Shown here one piece after another: positions 25,851-36,200 of a stretch of DNA of 64,000 nt. The position numbers were made by a program, and so were the translations under genes. The stretch lies in the NCBI GenBank assembly GCA_022606425.2, contig JAHDVF020000432.1, positions 586,889 through 650,888 on the forward strand, written 5' to 3'. The number at the start of each line of letters is the position of its first letter. Position 1 is the stretch's first letter. This stretch comes from Lepidostoma basale. Lineage: Eukaryota > Arthropoda > Insecta > Trichoptera > Lepidostomatidae. Under the pieces are notes generated by a model that saw only the letters and a list, made by a program, of their open reading frames with translations, did not search any database and was not told the origin of the DNA.

Positions 25851-26396
25851 TGGGAACCAATGTTCTAGAATGATCCATCATATTTAAAATAAAATAAAAA
25901 CAAAATTATCACTATTATATATTTTTATAATATTACTTAATAAATATACGAGAATATTTATTTATTTTTGACTAATAGAAATATTAATAAAAACAAAACA
26001 ACCACCAAAATAGATACCTTATTTTTTTATGTTTCATAATTCATTTATTTTCATACGATCCATCACACCTTCACCTCCCAGCGATTATTTCTTCATATTT
26101 ATATTAGTTATCTTATTAAAAATTCGTCTATTGTCATGGCTAAAGCTCAATCAGAATATGTAATTATTTATGAGGTACATTTATACAAATTAAATTTATT
26201 TCGTCATATTTATAAGTCCCGTAAAAAAAAACCTACTTGGATTGTCGCATTTGTAAAAATCTAAAACTCTTGGATTTTACTATTAGCAACTATACTATTA
26301 CATTAACAAAGAGGCAATGCCGTCTTGAACGTAATTACCAGGCTGTAAGCACCATAAACAATATTTGCACCATAGAAATCATTGGGGCCGCAAGTA

Positions 26397-27308
26397 CGAG
26401 GGTTGTCCATAAAATAAGTTTCCCTGTTTGCCACGGGCGCACGGATCGCTGTTACGTGCGATCCGGCAACACTGAATCGTAGCTTGGTATTCCCCCTCCA
26501 CATCCCCACCCAGTCGAACTCGCTGCGACGCTCAGTGTCGGTTTGGCAGCCATAAAGAATGGAGCTCCCGATCGCATCGCCCGCGAGGTGTGAAGTACGC
26601 TCCGTGATTCGTTTTTTGTGACAGAAGTTCATTCTCGTGAACCATTCGGTGACAGAAATTCATTCTAAACTGACAGAAGTGAGTGTTCAAATGGTGCAAA
26701 GAATTCAAAGAAGGGCGCACAGACGACAATGACGAACAGCGGTCTGGACGGCCATCGGTCAGTGACGAAACGATTGCGAAAGTGGAAGCGGCAATGCTGG
26801 CAGATCGAAGACTAATGGTTCGGGAGCTTAGTGAGATGATCCCAGATGTCAGCAAGACAACTATAGATAAGATTCTAACAGAACATTTAGGTTATTCTAA
26901 GGTTTGTGCAAGGTGGGTGCCCAGGATGCTTACGGAGGACCACAAACGACGCTCATTAAGAAATTCGGATGGGAGATCGTCCTACACCCACCATACAGTT
27001 CGGACTTGGCCCCGAGCGACTACCATCTCTTCCCTGATTTGAATAAACATCTCGGTGGAACGCATTTTGCAAACGAAGAGGAGCTGAAAGAAGAGGTTCT
27101 GAGCTACCTTCACGGTCTGGCGGGAGACTTCTATGACCAGGGAATCAAATAGATGGTGACCCGGATGAAAAAGTGCATCAAAGTCAATGGGGACTATGTA
27201 GAAAAATCGCTGAAAGTCTAAGCTTTCCAATGATGTATTGCTCGTTGTAAATAAAAATGGTTTTCATTGTGAAAAAAATAGGGAAACTTATTTTACAGAC
27301 AACCGTCG
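26397..27308 (+). mobile_element. mariner-like element, internally deleted, copy 2
   Basis: TA-flanked, same termini as 18386-19288. The + strand keeps WCKEFKEGRTDDNDEQRSGR, PRMLTEDHKR and, after a frame change, LAPSDYHLFPDLNKHLGGTH. The central catalytic region is deleted with a junction close to that of copy 1. A short duplication near 26630 breaks the start. Confidence 0.88.
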
Positions 27309-27310
27309 TA

Positions 27311-28490
27311 GTATTGGAATCCATGAAGTTACTATGTGTCTCGTGTCGTGATCTCATTTTGTTCGATTATAAATGTGAAATTAATGGAAAATACGACCAT
27401 AATAGTATTATTATTCATATAATTTGTGTTTCCGCAGTGCTGGTATATCAATTTGGTTGCCTGACCTCTCTACACTGAAAATTCTACATAAAATTTTCAA
27501 AGAATGTGATGTAGAATCTTCCTCATTTGTAAAGTACCAACAATATTAATGAAATAACATTGTTAAAATTATTTATGGATATTAATTTGATAGCTGTCAG
27601 ATCAGATAGGCCCCACATTTATATTCAACATTACAGCCTGGTGAATACTTTCAAGGCGGCATTGAAAGAGGTCCTGATTTAAAAGACAAATCGCTTTCAA
27701 TACAGGAAAACTTCAAAGCGACTGTGCGCCAATTTGATATTATAAGAATCAACTTTGTGGTTTTATATTATAAACAAACTTCTCGATTAGAGTATTCCAT
27801 TTCTTTCAACACCACCCTGATGTATTAAGATTTATTTGGGACCCAAAATAAATACTTAAAAAATTTAATGCAATTTTTTTTGACAACTAAAAATATTAAA
27901 TGAATTAATAAATTATTACATGCCTTTAATTCTTATTGTATCCAAGAAATATTAACAGTTTAAATAAAAATACACATTGAATATTTATGAAACAATTAAC
28001 AAACAAAAAGTTAATTTCTCATTTATATAAAATTCTCAAAAACTATCAATAATAATCTCATTTCCATATACTCTGATGTTAGATATACTTTTACTTAAAT
28101 TCTTTTTCTAGATAGGTACCTACACAGGTAATAAATAACACATTCATTTATGGAAATAAAATAGCAATTTTTAAATAAATAGAAGTGTTGTAATGTTTGA
28201 ATTGGAATCCACCTATTAGCGCCCTGTTTCCCAATAACGTAAAATACAAATAAAACAGTTAATTTTGGTTGGTTTTATCTACAGTCTAAGATTTCATGAC
28301 TTCATTTTGACTAGCTTTTCATTATTATCTCACTCATTGCATTTAGAAATATATTATAGATTACATCTTCTTCTTAAAAATATAGAGTTTTGACTTATAA
28401 TAATAAATAAATAGCTTAGGATTTCACCAGAAAAATTGTTATTAAATTATGAGTACGGGTTCCAAGAAATATTTAATATAAAAAAGATAA
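27311..28490. other. AT-rich intergenic DNA, no gene seen
   Basis: No supported gene. 27650-27735 resembles 14768-14850 (GACAAATCGCTTTCAATACA), another interspersed repeat scrap. Confidence 0.5.
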
Positions 28491-28494
28491 TTAA

Positions 28495-29235
28495 TACAAA
28501 TGAAAATGTCTGTTTTCTAGAAGTTTAATGTGAATGACATGTTTCGCCTGTCTAAGGCATTATCATATGTCATCTCGCATGTCATTCACATGAAGTATAA
28601 TAAAACTTTTAGAAAACAGATGTTCTCATTTATGGCGAAACATGTCATTCACATAAAATTTAATAAATCTTCTGTTTTCAAGAAGTTTTATTATATTTTA
28701 TGTGAATAACATGTTTCACCTGTCTAAGGCATTATTTAATGTGAGATGAAATTGATAATGCCTTAGACAGGCAAAACATGTCATTCACATAAAATATAAT
28801 AAAACTTCTAGAAAACAGACATTTTCATTCATGGCGAAACATGTCTTTCACATAATATATAATAAAACATCTGTTTTCTAGAAGTAATATCAAATTTTAT
28901 GTGATTGACATGTTTCACCTGTTGAAGGTATTATTAAATGTGAGATGAAATTTGATAATGCCTTAGACAGGCGAAACATGTCATTCACATAAAATATAAT
29001 AAAACTTCTTGAAAACAGACGTTTTCATTCTTGGCGAAACATGTCATTCACATAATATGTAATAAAACATCTGTTTTCTAGAAGTTATATTATATTTTAT
29101 GTGAATGAAATGTTTCACCTGTCTAAGGAATTATTAAATGTGAGATGAAATTTGATAATGACTGAGACAGGCGAAACATGTCATTCCCATAAAATATAAA
29201 AAAACTTCTAAAAAACGAATGTCATAATTTGTATT
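28495..29235. repeat. Foldback family F1, clustered array
   Basis: About four successive palindromic units in alternating orientation, each with TTCTAGAAG, ATGTGAATGACATGTTTC and GATAATGCCTTAGACAGG blocks. The cluster spans about 740 bases. Confidence 0.78.
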
Positions 29236-29489
29236 AATTATTTAATATGGAGTTATACATCATTGTTCAAGAAACAATAAATAAACAAGGTAAAAATATA
29301 TCGTATTATGAATAACTGTGATAAATTTTAATATAACAATTTAATATATTGTGATAGGATATGTAGAATTATTGTTTTAAACAAAAAATACATACATAAT
29401 TGACATTAAATATACATATTATATATACAGGTGTCCATAGGTAGTGGTACTTTTCAAAGTGGTTTAGCCATCACAATTCTTACAACTTC

Positions 29490-29725
29490 TTCCTTCCTAT
29501 AATTTTATGTGATCTGTTCTCCAGAGGGTTGCTCCTCCTGTGATGTGGATTCCCAGGACATGTTCCGTGCAATATAGGGGACTGGTGGTGTCTATTCTTT
29601 AAACATGACCATACCAGTCCCACTTACTGTCGACTCCATCTTATAATATCCTCGGCTTCACATATCTTTCTTATTCTGATATTCCTCATGCAATCTCTAA
29701 GTGTCTTGCTTGCTATCTCTTCTTA
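29490..29725 (-). mobile_element. LINE-B decayed fragment
   Basis: Reversed LINE-B words (GTGATCTGTTCTCCAGAGGG, CTGGTGGTGTCTATTC, AATATCCTCGGCTTCACA) without an open frame. Confidence 0.65.
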
Positions 29726-29857
29726 CATAAATAAGGCGTACAGAAACAAAGACGGCAATGTCAAGCAAAATACGAAAATAAGTTAAATATTCAGTTTGAT
29801 AGAGAAAAATTATTACAATCTGAGTGTACATTTGATTTGAAACAAATCCGCCACTAA

Positions 29858-30111
29858 CCCGACGATCGCCGTAAGCACACACGTGCGCTCTACGTAGACG
29901 ATCGCGCGTACTATCGTTTCGAATATTGCGTAGCGCGCTTCGCAATATTCGAAATATGTATTTCAAAATTAATTCCGATTTTCTCACAACGACATCTATG
30001 AATATTTAAAAATATTAACAAACCAAAAAGGATCGATATTTTTCGGTAGTTTGGGAGAAAATACGTGGCGTACCGGCGCGCTGTTTCTACAAACATGTGG
30101 CGATGAACGGG
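29858..30111. mobile_element. piggyBac-like MITE with internal hairpin
   Basis: Ends CCCGACGATCGCC and, reversed, CCCGTTCATCGCC; flanks CTAA and TTAA. It contains a perfect 14-base hairpin arm TTTCGAATATTGCG at about 29916-29953 and is GC-richer than its surroundings. Confidence 0.6.
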
Positions 30112-30115
30112 TTAA

Positions 30116-31735
30116 AACACGCTAGATAGATGATGACTATTATTTGAAAAGTTTCACTTACTTTGGAAAACGCATATATAAGTTCATTAAATAAATATAA
30201 GTGTAATATATATAAAAAAATAATTTTGACACAGCATTGTACACTTAGAAATTATACTTCTTAAATTAATTTATAATTAACAAAATTTCCCCTAATGCAT
30301 TTTGTTTACCATTCATTCATTTATAATTATTATAATATATAGCTTTTTTTCTATATTTTGGTATCACAAACAGTGTTTTAACAATTAACTATTTAATAAA
30401 TTAGTTTCTAGAAAAGAAATCTTTGCTTCACAAATTTTATCCATTGATAAATTACATATTATACTTAAAAACAATCTAACAATCGTCTCCAAAAAACACC
30501 GTTTAGTGCAAAAATAAAGCTTCTAGATTTTTCTATTGTACACAAAATGAATTCGATAACCTCAAATAATTTTAAACAATCTTTGGAACATCTAAAATAA
30601 AAGTAATAATAAATATATAAATAGATTATCTCATAAAACAAACGGTTGAAATATATCTTGAAATCAGCATAATGTCATGGCTCCCAAATGTTGAAAAGTA
30701 TATCATCTTCAGAATTGCATAGAAGTTATTTTGAATTTAGAGATTTATTTCAAATCATGTAAAAGTCAGGCCGACCAACCAGAATGAGAAAAATTATAAA
30801 AATCGTTTATAAAATTGGGCAACAGATGTCAGTAATAACATATATAAATAATAAGTAGGGTTAAACATGAATTATCATTCATATTATATTTCATGAATCT
30901 TTTCAATCTGGCTAATCTCCTGATTATGGAAAGATATTTATTTTAACATAAATATGTCAAATACTGAATATTTGATAGACATTAATAAATGGAAAGTAAT
31001 AAAATACAGCCAGTACCTAATCACAAGTTTTTGTGTCATTTAATTAATTCCAATTTTAAATAGGTAACTTTCAGTTGTTGAAAACAAATGTCAAAAACGT
31101 TCTCATCTAGAATAAAATAATGCATCTTCCCTAAGTAAGTGATGTGATATTTTATTATTATCATTAAATTCAAAGATAATCCAGATGAGATGACACAAGA
31201 TTACAAGAATAAGCAATAGTTTATAATAAAATTCATATGAGCATCAAATACGAAAGAGGTTAGTTACGGTTAGGTTAGGTTAAGCAAAGAATCTATGGTC
31301 CTGATTTATGTTTACATAGTATTTAAATTGAATTTTTGGTGAAATACATAAATCAATGAAAAGTCATAAGTTAATGAAACAAGTTTATGAATAGTCTGTA
31401 AAAATACTGTAAACAGAATGATTAGGACAGGCCTAATGGAAACCGGAATGGCAGTAACCATGTTTGTGAAGATTTTGTTACATAAGTTATCATCTACAAT
31501 ACGATCTGGTAGTTTGATTGCCCTCCTCATCGGCATCGCTAGAGACAAGTTGGACACAAAAACCAAGAAGCGTCTGTTAATATATTTATTGTTTCTTGAA
31601 TAATCATGTAGAAATCGATTGATAAAAATTGATATATGCATCATATTTCAAAAATCTTCATTTTATATTATTTAAAGTGATACTAAGTCGCCTTGCTAGG
31701 GCATTATTTAAGCCAAAATATGTTAATTATATAAA
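30116..31735. other. AT-rich intergenic DNA, no gene seen
   Basis: No supported gene. A short GGTTAGGTTAGGTT run occurs near 31269. Open frames on both strands around 31312-31644 overlap and show no family features. Confidence 0.5.
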
Positions 31736-31742
31736 CATATTA

Positions 31743-32781
31743 CAATAAAAATCGGTTAATTCGAAATTCAAGGGACCGGATTTCCCAAAAAAAATTCGAA
31801 TTACGAATTATGCGATCACTAAAAAAAAATGTATGACGATTGTATGACGATTTGTGATATAAGTGCGATGGGCGAGAAATTGTAGCAAGTTACTGAATTT
31901 ACGTATCTGGGAAGCATGTTTACAAGGGACGGAAAAATGGAGAAAGACATCGAAAGGAGGGTTGGTGCAGGGAATAAAATAAATGGCGCACTCAAAGTCA
32001 TTACTGCAAATAGAAATATATCCACAGAAGCAAAGATGGCAGTACACAATGGAGTTCTAGTGCCAACCCTCATGTATGGAAGTGAAGCTTGGAGCTGGCA
32101 AAAGAAGGATGAAAGCAGGATAAACGCCGTAGAAATGAGATCACTAAGAAGAATGTGCGGGAAAATGTTGTATGATAGAATACCGAACGATGAAATAAGA
32201 AAGAAATATTAAATAAAATAAAATTACAAATAAAATTAAAAATATCCCTGAGATGGTTCGGACATATGGAACGAATGGATGAGAGTAGAATGGTTAAAAA
32301 GTTGTACACAAGCAGCGTGAGTGGGAAACGAAGCCGAGGACGACCGAGAAAAACATGGCATGACCAAATTAATCAATTACTAAAAGGCGGCCATATTAGA
32401 AGGCGGAACAATCGACGGCCGTGCATGGTACGATGTATGGATGTAGAGGAAACTCGAGAGGTATGCCAGGACAGGCCAGTGTGGCGATCCATCCTCTCTG
32501 CCTACCCCTCTGGGGAAATGGCGTGATGGTTAGTTAGTTAGTTAGTTTTCTCATTTTATTGGCACTTTTTTACCGCGTGATATTTTCAAGAACAATACGT
32601 AATATATAGATATCTCGCTTGCACTAATGTAAGAATTATTAGAATCGTAAGTACATTTTGATGAAAAACATTACAAATTATGAAATACGCGATATTTCGA
32701 TTTAACGGTAAAATTTACTTTGAAAAATAAATTTTTGGACCGAGCAAATTATGAAAATTTCGAATTAACGGATTTTTACTG
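31743..32781. mobile_element. pogo-like element, split by LINE-A
   Basis: Left end CAATAAAAATCGGTTAATTC and right end, reversed, CAGTAAAAATCCGTTAATTC, with TA on both sides. The interior is replaced by LINE-A. Confidence 0.72.
31840..32552 (+). mobile_element. LINE-A copy, C-terminal pol and tail
   Basis: Encodes [50 protein letters not shown], then MERMDESRMVKKLYTSSVSG and [10 protein letters not shown], ending in TTAGTTAGTTAG. Nearly open, with one break near 32210. Confidence 0.85.
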
Positions 32782-32814
32782 TAGCGGACGGGACCAATCT
32801 TTTGATACTATCGT

Positions 32815-32820
32815 TTTATT
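32815..32820 (-). terminator. Gyc88E: Candidate poly(A) signal of Gyc88E
   Basis: AATAAA on the - strand about 180 bases past the stop codon, just before a pogo-like element that starts at 32781. The position is plausible but no cleavage data exist. Confidence 0.4.
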
Positions 32821-33000
32821 GAATTATTATTAACCTTTTTGTTTAACACCAATTGGGATCAAAAATTCATTTTTTACTTTTTGATACTTGGCATATTTGT
32901 AATGCTCTCAAGTAAGCTCTGTAAGCGCTCAAATATTAATGTGTTACTTTGCAGAATCTAACCTAACCTCGAATTCACTTTTTTACAATACAGGGCCTAC

Positions 33001-33299
33001 TTAAAACATTGTACAAGAGTTGCTGTTCATTTTGTGCTTAGAGTGCGGGTTCCCGAAGCTGCCGCAGCATTGGTTATCGCCGTCTTCTGTGGCCCCCTTG
33101 CGTCCCGTCGGCCCCTTGCGGCTGTTCAGCTCCTTGCGGCCGCCCAGCTTGTTGCCGTCGAGTTCCTTGCGCGTGCTCGCTGCTGATCCCGCCTTGGCCC
33201 CCGTGCGGGAGACCAAGTTCGAATCCGAACGGGATGAAGGAGGAAGCTTCGACATACCTAGCGCGCTCATTGGACACAGGCCCATCGGGAAGTCAGCAT
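33001..33299 (-). CDS. Gyc88E: Gyc88E coding exon 15 (C-terminus, CaaX-like end)
   Basis: Acceptor ACTCTTCAG. In the preferred frame it encodes [20 protein letters not shown], then Lys/Arg/Gly-rich quasi-repeats ([19 protein letters not shown], with more in the same style), then a cysteine pair and the final residues NSNSCTMF. The exon is GC-rich inside AT-rich DNA, as expected for coding sequence. CTMF fits a prenylation box. Confidence 0.8.
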
Positions 33300-36200
33300 C
33301 TGAAGAGTAAAAATAACAATTTTCTCAATAACGATTTTCATACATTATTTCTATTTCATATCCTTATATACACAATTCTTTTGTACGGGCTCCTAAATGA
33401 CTGGACCAATTTTGATGAAATTTTTGTGTTTGAGTAGGTCCCTGGATGGTTTAGATTCACAATTGGACCCGGTAGGTGACCGTTAAAATCTTCTAGGAAG
33501 TTCATGAATAATTAATCATCTGACAATGCAAATTCAAGAAACCAGGTTGCAAAAAGTCAAAGCAACACAACGAACGACTACAAATGTCATTTATAAGAGA
33601 GTTTATCAAAAATACGAATATTGAATCGTCAGGTCCGCTTGTCATAATATAAATAGGCAAAAACCCGGATTTCATTAAGAAAGAGTATGAGAATATTTAT
33701 TGTATTGACTTTACATCCTCGTATTTAAAGTTTTCCCGCCAATTGCGTTAAATTTTTTCAGTCCCGGTATATTAAAGTACATTTTTTAACGATTTAACAT
33801 TTTTTCCCCGCAATTTACGTCGAAAATATTAAAAAATATGCTAGTTACGCGCGCTTGCCAATGAGTCGATGCAGTAGAAACGTGATTGGTCGGCGAGCGA
33901 CGTTGTGATTGGCCGACATTTGGCATCTGTCATTTGGTTTTTGAATCGATTTGTAATGCTTCGTTGACATTAGTCGCAAAACGGACACCGGTTAGTTAAC
34001 TGACCGGGACGCATGGTCATCTACTTAATAGGTGCGAACTTCAGGGCGGTTGGTTAGATTCAAGACCTCTGTATGTTATCTGAGAATGATTAAAACCCAT
34101 TAGGGTGTAAATAACTTGAAAAATTATAGAAATATAGACCTTAATGTTGCCAGTCTCAAAACTATCCGTTTTTAGCTTATGACCTATAAAGGGTTAAAAA
34201 ACGTAAAATAGAGGTTTCACTGTAATATGAATGAAAGGGCGAAACACTCATTCCATATAAAATATTGTATAATAAAACTCCTAGAAGACATACATTTTCA
34301 TTCATATTAATTAGTATGAGAATTTTGCCTTGCATACCTCATACATTCTGGACAAAGCTCATGCCATTACCTGTATTGGTAATTTCCATTGAGGGTATTT
34401 GTAGAATATCCGTTTTCTTATATTTATTTATCACAGCTGGGGCAGAGTACGAAGGAGTGATTATCCTCTCCTGAAATAGAACAAAACACCCTTTTAGTAA
34501 AATTTTATTATTCAGGTTAGTGTTGTAAAAATATATCCATTAAACCAAAGATACATATGCTTGGAGCTGGCAAAAGAAGGATAAATGGCATAGAAATGAG
34601 ATCACTGAGAAGAACGTATGGGAAAAGCCTGACTATGCCTGTTCTCGGTTATTGATTTAGTTAATTAAGTATTTACTAACTAACCATCACGCCGTCTCCC
34701 CGAAAGGGTAGGCAGAAAGAATGGACTGTCACACTTTAACCGATGCGGCACTCCATCCTTCTCTTTTCGCCCCGCGGGAGACGCGGTGTGATGGGTTGCG
34801 AACCTCATAACAGGTCCTTTGAACCCAATAACTGTATACAATTTGTTTTTAGCTATAATATTGATTCTCATGACATGTGATAGGTAGCTAATCTATCGCC
34901 ATTTTATTGTCACGTGAATTCTACACCAGACCAAAGACAGTGTGACAATCACACTGCCATCACTGGGAATCGAACCCGGGACTTTTGGTATGGTAGTCAG
35001 AGCTCTTACCACTCTGCCACGAAGGTTGTCGAGTTTAAGAAGTCACGGCATAAACTTACCGATTCATAGTCCTCATCTATCTCTAGATTCTTGGGCGGTT
35101 GCGGATAAGTACGGGCCGGGGCTGTGGACAGGCGGAATACGTTGGCCCCGATGCCCGAGAACTGCCTCTCTGGAGTGGACTGGCTGTGCAGGTCTAGGAA
35201 CTCGTCCGTCTCCGACACTAGAGAGCCAAACACCTCGGCTGGGGAGTAAGCGTACATGGTGCCCATTGAGTTGGACCTGGTCTCTGAAATTTACAAAACA
35301 AAACTTATAAATAACTAACTAACTAACGATTGCCACACTGTTCTATCCTGACATAATTCTCACGCATCTTTTACATTCACACATCGTGACATGCACGCTC
35401 ACCGATTGTTCCTACTTTAAACATGGCCGCCTTGTAGTAATTGATTAATTTGGTAATGTCATGTCTTCCTTGGTCTTCCTTGACATATTTATCCATTCAC
35501 ACTACTTGTATAGGGTGTTTTTTTAGAGGTATACAGTACATATTCAAAATGAAAAAAAAAAACACATTAAAATAATGTTAATGTCTATGATATTGGCTTT
35601 ATTTAATAGATAACTTTATGCCATTATTGTTTAAATATGATTACGGGCAAATGAGCGCCATGGCTAGCTTGAATGAAGCGCAATCGTGAAATCCAATTTT
35701 TGACGATTGTCGTCTTTGTGGATGCGTATTATCCACTGTGTACGTGGTGCAAAAACGATCCAGGTCTTCCGAATAACTTGCTCGGATGGACGATTATGTC
35801 GACCGTAAAATGGACGTAGTGCACGATAAGTTTGGCGAACTGAACCATGATTTTCAAAATAAATTTGCACAATTTGCAAGCGCTGTTCTGATGTCAGTCT
35901 ATTCATGGTGAAATGGCAAAACGTACTGACTACAAATCAACTGTCAACTCTCAAATTGAGAGTCTGTAGAAACAATGTTGCCAGTTTAAAAACCAAACCT
36001 CTAAAAAAAACCACCTTATATATAGCTTTTAAACCGTTCTTCCCTCATCTGTTAGTTCCGTATATCCAAACCATTTTAGTGACTCTTTCTTAATTTTATT
36101 TATCAAGGAAGACATGGCATTACCAAATTAATCAAATACTGAAAGGTGGCCGTGTTCCAAGTAGGAACAATCAACGAGCGTGTAGTGTCATGGTGTGTAC

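Larger units (their letters stand above)
24645..25862. mobile_element. hAT-like element filled with LINE fragments
   Basis: Left end CTTTGGTTCCCAAC, right end reversed CATTGGTTCCCAAC. The flanks TTCTAGAT (24637-24644) and TTCTAGAA (25863-25870) are a near-perfect 8-base duplication. LINE-A, LINE-D and LINE-B pieces lie inside. Confidence 0.75.

Noticed and set aside
31265..31285. Telomere-like GGTTAGGTTAGGTT
   Set aside because: Only about two and a half units in otherwise ordinary AT-rich DNA; too short to call an interstitial telomere.
31312..31644. 110-codon - strand frame and overlapping 61-codon + strand frame
   Set aside because: The frames overlap on opposite strands, lack family features, and lie in AT-rich intergenic DNA.
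33020..33310. 96-codon open frame on the + strand
   Set aside because: It is the antisense of the GC-rich last cyclase exon, whose - strand frame fits splicing and family features.
33360..33560. Helitron-like text (ACGGGCTCCTAAATGACTGG, TTTTGATGAAATTTTT)
   Set aside because: The wording resembles lepidopteran Helitrons I recall, but no 5' TC end, 3' hairpin-CTRR end or Rep/helicase coding was found.
34950..35035. Functional tRNA gene (A- and B-box-like motifs; also at 52650 and 54890)
   Set aside because: The tRNA fold is not complete and the same non-tRNA body follows in every copy, so these are SINEs.
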